A stretch of DNA of 64,000 nt from contig JAODUP010000154.1 of the NCBI GenBank assembly GCA_025642065.1, positions 486,001-550,000 on the forward strand. Direction: 5' to 3'. Positions 11,701 to 21,564 of this stretch are shown here, one piece after another. Below the pieces are notes generated by a model that saw only the letters and a program-made list of their open reading frames with translations, was not told where the DNA came from and made no database searches. Source of the DNA: Paralvinella palmiformis (taxonomy: Eukaryota; Annelida; Polychaeta; Terebellida; Alvinellidae). Each line of letters opens with the position of its first letter. Position 1 is the stretch's first letter. The translations under genes and the position numbers were made by a program.

Positions 11701-14623
11701 TTATTATCAGAATTAACCCTTACATACTGTACTGTAAACCATGATTAAGGGACACTTGACTTAGACATGTGAAATGATTTACATTTGCTATCCAGGAACA
11801 AATCCCTGAACTGTTTGCTTTGATGAACACATCTAAAATCATAATAAAATTGTCTTACTTTTTATGGAATGCTGGGTTAATGATGGCCCGTCTCCGTTTC
11901 CACAGTTTGTGGTTCATCATTGTGACGAGCCCGTGTCCTAAAAACCTCTCACCACAAACAGAATAAAGTCGGCTGTAAGTCATCGATGCCTTTCTGTAAC
12001 GACTGCGAGTTAAGACCTCCTGGAAGTAACAACATTAACAGCACAAGTGGTGGAAATGAATAGTTCTCAATTTGCTGCATATAATGAAATGACGAGAACA
12101 AATAAATGAAAAACATCATGCTTAAAAAAGGTCCTTTTGATACTGAATTATTGCAAGATAATTAAACCTCTTTCTTTACCTTAATCACACTGGGGTTAGA
12201 TAAGAACACCATACACTTATGAAGGACAAATATCTTATAGACGGGGCCATATTTTCTTGCCCTGGAAATAGAAACAGAATTGGCTAAGATTGGCAACAAA
12301 TCTGTTACATCAAAAATACTTGAAGGATTAACAAAAACAGTTATGCCACCAAATAAAAGATGTGCAACTGCACAGAGAGAAAATCGCACACACACGCACA
12401 CACACACATGAACAAGCAGAGAGAGAGAGAGAGAGACTGAGAGAGAGATTTTGTGTGTGTTCTCTGAAACACCTGCTAGAAAGATTTTAAGTTCAGAGAT
12501 AAAACTTTATATAATATCAAAAAAACAGTCAGGTCTTAATGTTCTGTTAAAAAAATACCTTCCTGTTCATTGCTTTCATCGTCATTTTAAACTTCATGAT
12601 GCATTTCTCTGTTTTTTATCATTAACTTAAAGGAACAATACCTTGCTTGTGCAGTGCTACAGAACACCAATTTTACATTGTATGAGATACTAGAAAAAGA
12701 CTTACCAATCCAGAAAAAGAATATGTGAGTAGACTCCCTTTTTATAAGTCCCTCGAATTGTTGGAAGATTTCCAAGAAAAAAGCTGCAAAATATTTAGAA
12801 AATACAAAATCCGTCATCTGAATGAAATAATGAAATGCAGACAAATATCATGCTTATGATGAAATAGTTCCACATATTTGATGGATAGAGTGAGAACTGG
12901 TCAAGCCTGGGACATAAGACTGAGGAGAACCTTCCTAGGGAACTGATGATGATGTTTTATGGCCTCATCGTAGGTTATATGAGTCAAACTATCTCAAAAG
13001 GTAATGGGAGAGATAAAACATCCTTCAGACATAATCACACCGAGATTTGAACTCAGATGTTTGAAGACCATTAGATGACGGAGACCCCACACTAGGGTAA
13101 TGAGATGATAAGGTCAAGGTGTTTCACAAATTTCCTTTAGGAGATTGGGTGGCCTATTTATTATACCACATAAAAAAGTGGATAATAAAACCACAACAAA
13201 TATTGAGAAATGAAGCATCCGGAAACCTGAGGTAACATCAGTGGCTTAAATGTAAATATTGCTTTTACATCTTCTCTTGTGCAGGTGGTAGGCTAAATGA
13301 ACCAAGTAATTTTCAGAGGTAAAGGGTCGAAGCTGAAGACCAAACAGCCTTTGGACATAGCCTGACCAGGTTTCAAACACAGGTGCTTAAAGTCTCTGGC
13401 CAATTGCACAACTAGTTATGCCATGGAGATATGAGATCAGTGATGCGGCGTCACAGCTAAATCTATTTGTAAGCATATAATTTACACGTAAGTATAGGAA
13501 GTAAAATTAATGGTTACAGCTAATATAAACCCCCCCCCCCAGCTTACATAAGTTAAAGATGGTGAGAGAATTAACACCAAAGTCCTTCATGTAGAATCTG
13601 ATTAATAACTTTATAGAAGGCATATATTGCTATAACATATTAGCCAGGATTTTACAAATCACATCAGGTAAACAGTAACTCAATATTTGTCTGTGAATGC
13701 AAAAAAGAAACTTAGGACAAGTAAATAATTATTTACTTAGTTATAATACATTATAGTCACCTTCAATGTCCTATATGCATATGTTAGCTGTTCAGCATCA
13801 ACACATCTTTTGACATATATATGTACTCTACATGTAACCTGAAGTAATGTAAAGGTTTTTATCAGAAATATTTGTTTTCGTTTAGGTTTGATCACTTTAG
13901 TAAATGTTGCCATTTTGTGGCAATATTTGTGGAAATTGCAGGGTAAATGGGTCATGTATAAACTCCAAAGTTAATGAGGTAAAGAACAAGATGAAACAAC
14001 ATTCAGCAATACCCTGATAGGGGTTCAAATCCCAATGCTAGAGGTCTCTATCCAACTACACTATGAGTTAAGACATCAAGACAACCCCTTGGGATCAAAG
14101 AAACCTGTGTCAGTTGTACTACATCTAGCAGTGGACTTGACCAGACTAACGGTGTGTGTGTGTGTGTGTGTGATATAATATACAAATTATTTCGTTATTA
14201 TTTAAGTTTTCACTACACTTAAACTTGCAATTAATAATTTACACCTTCACCAACAAATGTATAAATATGTATAAGCCTTAAAGATATTTTTGTTCGACAT
14301 AATATTGGCACAATCACGTGACAATTAATGATCAGCTGTCAGTGTATTTTACTTGACGACAGAATAGGGATGAAGAAGCGCGACCACACAGGGAGTTCTT
14401 GTTTCCTATTGACCACGTGATACACGTTTTTATTTACATATAAAACGACATAATATAAAACGACATATAGATATAAGGTCTACATAATAATATACCTCTC
14501 CACCGGTGGGCCAGGTATGTGAGAATATATTTGGTGCACATATAGCAAGTATAGTGTGTACAGTAAACACAACAGCAATGGTGTTGCTAACAGAAACTCA
14601 GCTAAATTCAATAACGAGAGCAT
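4079..14623 (-). CDS. CYP46A1: CYP46A1-like cytochrome P450 (cholesterol 24-hydroxylase family), complete, 12 exons
   Basis: Exons in coding order (minus strand): 14623-14496, 12783-12706, 12261-12180, 12019-11859, 10561-10423, 8518-8405, 7403-7256, 6250-6115, 5292-5097, 4925-4837, 4690-4624, 4219-4079. All introns are GT-AG, all phases join, and the sum is 1,479 nt = 492 residues; human CYP46A1 has 500. Visible features: N-terminal membrane anchor (about 5-29), HIPGPP hinge (about 35-40) followed by FFLGNLP, I-helix AGQETT (304-309), K-helix ExxR in KETLR (E361/R364), PERF (415-418), and heme loop FSLGQRSCVG with ligand Cys439. The domain order and the HIPGPP, LDWARKYGPV, VIKETLRLYPPA and FSLGQRSC stretches resemble CYP46A1 more than other P450s I know. 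In vertebrates CYP46A1 is an ER enzyme that 24-hydroxylates cholesterol; the substrate here is inferred. It diverges from MIPOL1 across a shared promoter. Confidence 0.93.
4318..4456 (+). repeat. dispersed repeat with GCGCCTTATCCAGCT core, copy 1
   Basis: Near-identical by eye to 27950-28089. Both start with an ATA/AAT-rich run, then TTTATATAGCGCCTTATCC, a GCTTTAC core, a TATTATTATC run and CCAAGGGAGCATACA. It sits in CYP46A1 intron 11. I know similar TATATAGCGCC elements only as common interspersed repeats of aquatic animals; no family name is claimed. Confidence 0.85.
4624..4690 (-). CDS. CYP46A1: CYP46A1 exon 11: heme-binding loop
   Basis: 67 nt encoding YTFMPFSLGQRSCVGRHFAM. FxxGxRxCxG is complete, with Cys439 as the heme thiolate. 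Confidence 0.96.
4837..4925 (-). CDS. CYP46A1: CYP46A1 exon 10: PERF region
   Basis: 89 nt reading VSFYIVHHMPEYFPDPDTF then RPERFDPDAT; PERF is the meander motif that locks with ExxR. Ends two bases into Arg424. Confidence 0.95.
5097..5292 (-). CDS. CYP46A1: CYP46A1 exon 9: K-helix (ExxR)
   Basis: 196 nt with one leading base. Contains LEYLGQVIKETLRLYPPAMG, so the invariant E-x-x-R pair and the following RLYPP are intact. Ends GTQLV, phase 0. Confidence 0.95.
5967..6022. repeat. GT/TA/CA compound microsatellite
   Basis: TG run, then a TA run of about 45 bp, then CA repeats, in CYP46A1 intron 8. Confidence 0.9.
6115..6250 (-). CDS. CYP46A1: CYP46A1 exon 8: I-helix with AGQETT
   Basis: 136 nt reading ILPNLSEADLLDEF then LIAGQETTSNMLGF. 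The acid and threonines of AGQETT form the oxygen-activation site. Gln sits where many P450s have His or Ala, which is a tolerated position. Confidence 0.95.
6347..6510. repeat. CTCA tetranucleotide array
   Basis: More than 25 uninterrupted units of ACTC to about 6464, then decaying units to about 6510, 97 bp upstream of the acceptor of CYP46A1 exon 8 on the coding strand. Same tetranucleotide as the long array at 58352-58928. The apparent reading frame of LTHS repeats is not a gene. Confidence 0.95.
6608..6866 (+). repeat. dispersed ~250-bp repeat, copy 2
   Basis: Second copy of the element at 2018-2265, same orientation, inside CYP46A1 intron 7 and immediately downstream of the CTCA array. 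Divergence by eye suggests an old insertion or duplication. Confidence 0.85.
7061..7092. repeat. CT microsatellite
   Basis: Uninterrupted CT run in CYP46A1 intron 7, followed by a shorter GT run near 7122-7136. Confidence 0.9.
7256..7403 (-). CDS. CYP46A1: CYP46A1 exon 7: G-H helix region
   Basis: 148 nt beginning LRFSKRQFVQKVQRAVDIV and ending HDNILHHIIKYT plus one base. The acidic-basic loop (HDKEKEDHHD) before DIL is the usual variable linker ahead of the I-helix. Confidence 0.9.
7565..7700 (-). mobile_element. SINE-like repeat related to 47078-47280
   Basis: Shares the 20-mer CTACCTCAAATGAGGGAGAC and flanking ATGGCC, GGCAGT and ATTTT blocks with 47078-47145; further on both contain AGC-TG-CCATGA/GTCATGAG and AAGTCCCA/GAATCCCA blocks that look like an eroded reverse B box. 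I read both as minus-oriented copies of one tRNA-derived SINE, tail toward the low coordinate. Located in CYP46A1 intron 6. Confidence 0.55.
8173..8212. repeat. TA microsatellite
   Basis: Alternating TA with one CA interruption, in CYP46A1 intron 6, about 190 bp from exon 6. Confidence 0.9.
8405..8518 (-). CDS. CYP46A1: CYP46A1 exon 6: VAFGANF and F-helix region
   Basis: 114 nt, exactly 38 codons, phase 0 at both ends; begins VAFGANFHALDD, matching the VAFG-M start of the same segment in CYP46A1. Donor GTTGGC. Confidence 0.92.
8719..8756. repeat. TA microsatellite
   Basis: About 38 bp of TA in CYP46A1 intron 5; a CT run passing into CG and CACA lies 40 bp further on (8795-8832). Confidence 0.9.
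8951..8967 (+). promoter_or_regulatory. CTCF-like motif TCACCAGGTGGCAGCAC (site 1)
   Basis: Matches 14 of 15 positions of the vertebrate CTCF core CCASYAGRKGGCRSY; only the first base differs. The identical 17-mer recurs at 18024-18040 in unrelated flanks, so it is not simply part of a repeat. Binding is inferred. Lies in CYP46A1 intron 5. Confidence 0.4.
10423..10561 (-). CDS. CYP46A1: CYP46A1 exon 5: D-E helix region
   Basis: 139 nt reading LLSKMMDQFNEMADKWL through EYFGRVTLDVIGK. Starts with one base that completes Lys150 and ends in phase 0 before VAFGAN of the next exon. Confidence 0.92.
11859..12019 (-). CDS. CYP46A1: CYP46A1 exon 4: B-C helix region
   Basis: 161 nt reading GERFLGHGLV and NHKLWKRRRAIINPAF. 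The W(K)xRRR motif is the C-helix, where P450s contact a heme propionate. Donor AA|GTAAG, phase 2. Confidence 0.92.
12180..12261 (-). CDS. CYP46A1: CYP46A1 exon 3: ARKYGPVYKI region
   Basis: 82 nt giving ARKYGPVYKIFVLHKCMVF and NPSVIK, the beta-1 sheet region. The first base completes the Trp codon (LDW-ARKYGPV), as in the family. Donor GTAAAG, phase 0. Confidence 0.9.
12706..12783 (-). CDS. CYP46A1: CYP46A1 exon 2: FFLGNLP region
   Basis: 78 nt, starts with one base completing Ser43 and ends two bases into Trp69. It reads FFLGNLPTIRG then SHILFLD, the segment after the proline hinge. Acceptor TTTGCAG, donor GTAAGT. Confidence 0.9.
12945..13105 (-). mobile_element. tRNA-derived SINE, minus-oriented copy
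   Basis: Read on the minus strand it has a GAGTTCAAATCTC B-box-like block, then the family body CTGAAGGATGTTTTATCT, CATTACCTTTTGAGA, and a GGCCATAAAACATCATCATC tail. The same order occurs in the better-preserved copy at 23450-23641. First of three copies in CYP46A1 intron 1. Confidence 0.7.
13283..13442 (-). mobile_element. tRNA-derived SINE, minus-oriented copy
   Basis: On the minus strand: ATGGCATAACTAGTTGTGCA (A-box-like), GTTTGAAACCTGG (B-box-like), GGCTATGTCCAAAGGCTG, TTACCTCTGAAAA and ATTTAGCCTACC. Diverged but in family order. CYP46A1 intron 1. Confidence 0.65.
13965..14105 (-). mobile_element. tRNA-derived SINE, minus-oriented copy, 3' part eroded
   Basis: Minus strand shows TCATAGTGTAGTTGGATAGAG, a GGATTTGAACCCC block, then GCTGAATGTTGTTTCATCTTG and TTTACCTCATTAACTTTGGAG. 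Third copy in the same intron, all in one orientation; about 390 bp from the CYP46A1 exon 1 donor. Confidence 0.6.
14496..14623 (-). CDS. CYP46A1: CYP46A1 exon 1: start codon and membrane anchor
   Basis: ATG at 14623-14621, then 42 codons and two bases, donor GTATAT. It encodes a Leu/Tyr-rich single-pass signal anchor and the YSHIPGPPVE hinge that precedes the P450 fold in CYP46 proteins. No better in-frame ATG is seen upstream. Confidence 0.88.
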
Positions 14624-14831
14624 AATGGAACCAAATGTTTGTCAATAAGATATGTATCAATCTGATCGTCCCAAATCGAGAATCCTCCATTCACAATCAT
14701 CAGAACAAAAACTTATTTTGGCACTTTAACCTCTGTTTTGTGGGGAATCCCTGAGAGATATCCCCCCCTGGAAACGTCATCATGACGTATAGAATTCCCC
14801 CCCGCGATTGGTTTGTTTACTTCGTGTCAAG
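14624..14831. promoter_or_regulatory. bidirectional promoter region between CYP46A1 (-) and MIPOL1 (+)
   Basis: Only 208 bp separate the two start codons, so this stretch must contain both 5' UTRs and the core promoters of both genes. It holds a CREB/ATF-like palindrome at 14774-14788, an inverted CCAAT box (ATTGG, 14807-14811) and C-runs at 14762-14768 and 14797-14803. No TATA box is convincing on either side. Transcription start sites cannot be placed. Confidence 0.75.
14774..14788. promoter_or_regulatory. CREB/ATF-like palindrome ACGTCAT-C-ATGACGT
   Basis: Two inverted TGACG half-sites form a 7-bp-armed palindrome around one central C, 44 bp upstream of the MIPOL1 ATG and 151 bp from the CYP46A1 ATG. 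TGACG is the core of cAMP-response and ATF/bZIP sites. Spacing differs from the classic TGACGTCA, so the exact factor is uncertain. Confidence 0.5.
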
Positions 14832-15001
14832 ATGGCGGAGTCCGCTGACAGCGATTATCACAGACGACTAGATAGATCGCCAGAAAAGGAAGAGTTCACT
14901 CGCCTACCGGTACCAGATAAACAGCTAATTAGCCAATTAAGAAGTGCAACTGAACACATCAGAGTTAAGTTGGATAATCTTCGCGATGAAAACGAAGACA
15001 T
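14832..15001 (+). CDS. MIPOL1: MIPOL1 exon 1
   Basis: 56 codons plus two bases, beginning MAESADSDYHRRLDRSPEKE and continuing into a helical LISQLRSATEHIRVKLDNL segment. Donor AT|GTGAGT. A TTG-started frame extends further 5', but the ATG with good context is preferred. Confidence 0.85.
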
Positions 15002-15186
15002 GTGAGTATTACATCGTCGGCTCCAATCAAAGCGCTTGCCTGGGCATGTTTAATGTGTGACACCTGGTAACACAGCCGTGATATTACTAACGCAGAAGTC
15101 TGCAGGGAGTGGCTGTCTCGCATATTGTCTGTCACTGTGTTATGTGCATTTTACTCTCTCTCTCTCTCACACACATACACACACAC

Positions 15187-15221
<35 letters not shown>

Positions 15222-18200
15222 CGAGAGAGGTTATGAGGTTAGGCTTTATGTGTCTTTTTCTGAAGGGGATGCAATTCATACCCCTAAGTCCCCATATATA
15301 TATATATATGTATATATATATATCCACACACACACAAATCACACATACATATTTTGAATGTACACACACATGCTCATACTTTGTGTTAATTTGCTTCAGC
15401 GTTGGTCAGAATTATTGATTGCCACATTGCTTCTATGAGTCCATGTGTTTTACAACACAGTGTTCTCAGGTAGTAGTATTATAATGAAACATGCTGGAGA
15501 TCAATTGCCATCACCATATGCTCCACATCAGAGGAACATCTGGCACCTAAAATACAGCCATGGCCAAAAGTACTCTCCACTTGGCCATGTCATCACCGCA
15601 TAGATTATCTTCATCATCTTGCTTGATAATATTCTGATTTGGTTCAGTACTTGAAGAAATTTGTGGAATTTCACCTTAGCTGTGTAAGACCTGTCAATAT
15701 AGCAAGCTAATATGAGTCATACCTGAATGATTATTGGATGTTCTGTTCTGTAGCAGGTTCTGGTTTGCATTCACAGCCATGGTATCAGTATTGATTTTTC
15801 CATGTCTGGTTTACTGATATGAATAAAGCAGTTTGAGTATTAATATGAACATTGGCTTATTCATGCAAGTTTTCAATACATAACAACACTTTACAGGATC
15901 ATTAAATTAAGTATTTTCCTTGTTAAGTTTTAGAAAGTTAATAGTTGCCAACTGTGAAAGTATTTATCAGAAATAAGATCATGCATTAGTGTTTTAGTTT
16001 AAAAAGAAGATCTCTTTGTTCGTAATTTTTCCTTGAGCTAAGTAAATGTTTCCAGTTGGATTTTGTTTTCTATCCATGTTAATCTGTAAATAATTGATTA
16101 TACTGGAGTACATACATAATAATGATCAACACATGTTCTGATTGGTGTTGGGCAATTTGCACCTCTTCATATGTATGATTTTGCAAGTATATGTATGTAG
16201 CGCAATGTGTACAAACACACATACACACACACACACATACATACACACACACATATATATAAATATATACATACACACATTTTGGCAGGAATTCACTGTT
16301 CTGGATTCAGTTCCCAGATGCATTATACAGATGTTATTATCATAATTTATGATTTTCTGTGCCTGAGCTATTTCATCCATTGCAAAAACACCCACACACA
16401 CACTACAACAACTTATACAATAAAAAAAATGAGAAAGATATTTCACCATTTAGAAAATGTCCAACTCTTAATCTACCACAGAGAACGGGATGCCACTCGT
16501 GAGGCAGCATTACGTAAGGCTCTTGAGGAACGCATGGATCAACTAGTAGATATGTATGGTGATCCCGCAGTCACTCAGGAACTCCGTGATAGATTGCCTC
16601 GTGCAAAAAAGGATGATCCAGTCATGTCATGGAAGAAACAAATGAATGAGATGAGTGAACAGGATGACTTGTAAGTTTAATGCAAAGAAAGTTGATAGTT
16701 GTTATCTAGTCAAGAATGGCAATCAGTAGTATCCTTTTCTCCTACAAATATCTCTTTCATTATAAGGTACTGCACAAAAATATAATATTAAGTTTTGCTG
16801 TGGATCATCAGTATGTTTGGGGGTGGGGGGTGCATTCAGTTCAACTCCATATTAACTTTCATAAGCATGGCACATTCTGAAAGTGAAACATGATGTGAGC
16901 CTTGCCAAAATGAGACAAATTGGATATGCATTGGGTAACCTTTGTCATCTCCATGGTGTGTAATCTGTGTGTGGCTTACATTTGAATGAACTGAGACACA
17001 TGCTTTCAATTCATGATAAAAAAGATTGAGGATACATACAAATATGGATCTTAATTTGTAGAAAAATTAATTTATTATCACAATAAATGTGTATTTAGTC
17101 CAAAATGTGCAATTATGCTGAGACAACTGAAATGCATTTTGGACCAGCATGCTATTTAATATATTTCCAAGCTTTTACTGCATATGTATGTTAGTCTGGT
17201 AAGATAAATCATTGCTAAAGCATCTTTTGACATTGCTAGGACAAAGTCATGCATTATTAATTTTCACCTGTCAGAAATGGCCTCAGCATTTCCATAAGCT
17301 GGGTTTGTCTAGATCTGAGGTAATTCCTTTCTGATTTTTGCTAATCGATTTCCGTTGGATTAGTTGGTCAGATACAGATGGTCAGTTCCCAGACCCCGAA
17401 GTGTGGCTGCCTCATTTGGCATGCATAGCAGCATGTTAAGCGTTCGGTGCATGGAACCTGATGCACCGAATATCCCGTTGTCAGCCCAGCACAAGTTAAT
17501 CAGATCAGTTGACTAGAAATTACTGCAGTAATTCCCCCGGCATGGAAAATCTGCTCCTGTGGCATCACCACTAGACAAGGTCCATTTGATCCGATTGATT
17601 TCCTAGAAACAGGCGACCAGGCTCGGTGGATCCAAACATGGCTGATTTGATTGATATCAAGAGACAATTATACAAATGTCACAGTTTGTTGATGGTGAAA
17701 TGTTGTGTTTACAATTCACAAAACTTAACATTTGGAACATACTTTAATATCCCTAATCTATTTTAATGTGAAACTCACATAACATATATTATTCAAGCTT
17801 TCCTTGTGTGAGTGATTAACTACGTCCATTAAACAAGGTTTCTGCTAGGCAAGAAACAATTGCTGTTCTTTTTCAGATTAATATTCCCCTTTTAAAATTT
17901 ACTAGTATTTACCCATTAGATGAAATACATGAGTACATTAAAAGGAATTATTTTTATCATCTGCTAGCTCTCCATATAAAAAATATGGCATTAAACGGTG
18001 GAGGTAAGTAATATTTATATTACTCACCAGGTGGCAGCACCCTTTATATCACAGCTCCCCCATCAACTGTGTTGTGCCTGTTTAGCAGCAAAATGTTGCT
18101 GTCACAATTAGAAGTTTTGATCACGCATGGTGTACGCAAAAAGTACAAAAGCACCGATGATAAAATATCCCAAATCACGACCGATACTTTGTTACCTGAG

Positions 18201-21200
18201 CAAGATCACATACACCTACTTCACACTGCATGTTATTGTCTTGTATTTTCAGTGATTATTCTGGCCGTATAATGAGACACGTAAGAGCATTAGATCATGC
18301 TTACATCTGATAATTAGTAGAGAAGCTATATATTGGTGAATTATTAACCCATAAATAGTGAGGTTGCATTGATTATACCCGCAGATTATGTAATTATTGT
18401 AGTTCTTTTGTGAAATATGTTCAGTAATGAAATGAGTTTTATAAACTGTGCTTCACATAATATTCACCAGCTAATAATATTGTTTATTTAATGGTGAAAA
18501 CGCCGTGGTGTTCTTTGTTCTAGAGCCGACTATTCCATATGGCTGTGTACGCAAAATGGATTTTTCTAAAACGTCTGCTGAACGTATTCTGATTTCAAAG
18601 ATGCTCTAGAAAGGGAATTGTTTGTTTTTAATTATAAATAGATGCTTGTGGCTTACGGTTTATTAGCTATAGACGTCTTTCAAGCCAGAGAAATATATCC
18701 ATTCATCTCGTAGCCAATTCCTTGCCAGTCTTGTGGAAAATATCTCACAGCTGTGATTCATCTCCCATTTGCTCCACCTACAGCTTCTGGCTTTAAGTGA
18801 AGGCAAACATCATACAGTATTCCCACGTGTTTTAGCATAATTGAAGATCAGTTCATGTCAATTGTTTAGAAATCTGTTATCGTCGCCTGCTCTGTGATTT
18901 TCCAGCTCCTTGTGGGCACTGACATCATGATTACAGTGCATCTGTCTGTCGCCCACTTCTAGCGGGACAAAAACTGCTCATTGGGCTATGCTTCTTTTTT
19001 CACTGATCTATTGCAGAATAATGTCAGTCTGCTGTGAGCATGTAATTTTGATATATTAATATACTGTTTGCTTTTGTGTGCTGGAAATTATTTCAGCCAT
19101 GTCTGCAGTTGTATGCCAAGCAGATTTCTTTTACCACTTCTAATCAACACCTTTTTGTCAAAGAAAAATTATAATTGACTTGCTGAACTGTAAGCCAGTG
19201 AATGATTTTTTGGGCTCTCACTCCTATTATAGGCTAAGTAAGTTAATGACTTTGGGATACACAACTGATGTTGCAGACCTCTGGTGAGTGTTTCTGCATT
19301 CTGGATCTACTTTTGTATTCACCAGGTGGAGCTGCGCACATTCATGGCGTTTGACAAGAACGGGTTTACAAACAATTTAAGGACTATTTGCTATAATGTT
19401 ATTATTTTTTGTATTGAAAATTATGCATTTGTTTTCTAAGATCACTGATCAGAGAATGTTAATTTTCCATTAGTTATATATCAGTTGAAGGCACGGCAGT
19501 AAACTGTGTCAGACGTTGTTGATACTTCATTTTAGATTTTTTCTAGAGTCTAGATCAGTAGATGAGTAGATCTACAGATACTCATACTAACTACTAAGAC
19601 TTACTATGAGTCTAAGTCTAACATAGTTACAATTATAAGTTTCCACATAGAGATGTTTCACTTGTCCAGATATAAAAAACTTTGTATATTTATGTACAAC
19701 TATAGTTTTTTGGTTAAAGCAGATTTTAGTTGTCCAGCTTCAGAGACAGAGTAAAGTTGGTTTTTGTTTATTTCTGAAATCAGACTTTTATCATTGTATG
19801 TGTTGACAAACTCGTGCATATGAACTAGATCTATAATAAAGATGCACAGTTTTGTGTTTATGTGTTTAAAACAGTAATTCCTTCTCTCTAGAGGACGGGG
19901 TGAATTTGTCGAAGCAGAAGGAGAATTGTATAGTTAATACAGTTTATTTAGATTTAATAATACCTGTGCTTTCTCTATTATTTACAATAACTTGTAAATA
20001 ATCATGTTTGTGAGTTATTAGACTGTTAGCAAGCTGATAGCTATAGTAACTTCTGTATCATACACATATATAGCAGAAACTATAATATATATATATAATA
20101 TTGTTTTTCAGACATCCTGAACCACACAGGAATTCATCTGGTGAGAAAGGTAAGTTCTTCACAGTTTTAAATTATATAATCTAATGCTGGTAATCAGCCA
20201 ACACAAGTCCAGTTAATACTTAGTTGTCTGATAAAGTGTTTGGTTTTTGCGTGTTGTTCTCTCAGATTTTTCAAGAAAGAGCCACAGTCCACCAATATCA
20301 GGATACAATCCACACGGTGGATATACACATTATCCACAGCAGTCAGCTATTAGTGGTCACTATCCCAATTTTCCTCCGTCCGGGTATTACCCACCTCCTC
20401 CACCGTTGTACCCCATGGCTACTCCACCTGTGGTCTACATGGTGTCACAGCCTCCTCCATCCACGGCAGTGTCTGGTGCACACACTCCAGCCCCTGGGGC
20501 ACCATCTATGGATCATGCCCCGAGCACATCACAGACTAATCAGCCAACCACAGAATCGGAATCAGACAATCGAAGAGAAGCAGCACCACTGCCAAAAAAA
20601 GATGCCTGCGTACAAAGAGAGCAGAATCGACAGATTGCTCTTCTTTTGGCCGAACTCGATGCAGCCAGAGACCTGAACAAAAAGCTACAGCAACATCTGG
20701 TGAGCACGCAGCAGGAGCTAGAGTCACTGAAGATATCGCAGAAAACCCGCGAAGCGGCAATTGAAGTGGATTCAACCAGGAAAGCTTCAGGTAAGGTTGG
20801 AAAGCTACTCCTAAAATCATCTGTTTTGATTAGCCATTGTCTGTGTTTTCTTTACCAGACTTTGATGTTGTCAAAGTAGACAGTTATTTGGTTTTCTTTT
20901 CCTAAGTTCTGATACACTATATTGAACATTGAGTATTTCTCTGAAACGCATTCACTCTGAACTATTGTTGGTTTTTAAATTTTAAAGCTCTTACATAAAT
21001 TATCTGTAAATAATATATAAACTGTATACAAAATAAATACGTGTTTAAATGATACTCTTAATAATATTTTATTGGGTGCTGAGAAAGGGGGCAGTTTTTA
21101 TAATAAAATCAGATGAATTCATTTGTTGCTGAAGTCAGAAGGCGGCATAATTTTGTTATCCATATTATCATATCAGTAAGATGTGCAGTTTTACTCAATA

Positions 21201-21215
21201 TATATACCGTTATAC

Positions 21216-21251
<36 letters not shown>

Positions 21252-21532
21252 CTTGTTGATATCCAGCAGACATATTCTCATTGTGTGCATATGAAATCTA
21301 ATATTTCCTGCTTCTAGCACTTGTGGAGGAGATCTACAAAGCTCAGAAGCAGCGAGAAGAAGCCATTATGTGCCGTCTTAAGCTGGCCAATGAGGAACGC
21401 GATGAAGCAGTGCTCAAATTACGCAACTTGGAGATCGGCAAAAATCAGTAAGTTCTGTATTACACTGTCTCCCAGTCACAGTGGGCAATCTTAATCTGCA
21501 TGCTTTGTTGTCACTCTAGTTTGAGGCAATGT

Positions 21533-21564
<32 letters not shown>

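Larger units (their letters stand above)
16671..20111 (+). other. MIPOL1 intron 2
   Basis: 3.4 kb of mostly unique AT-rich DNA. Contains a hairpin (17444-17469), two palindromes (17518-17533, 18004-18027) and a CTCF-like motif (18024-18040). A diverged CACCAGGTGG block recurs at 19320. No exon of another gene is supported. Confidence 0.75.
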
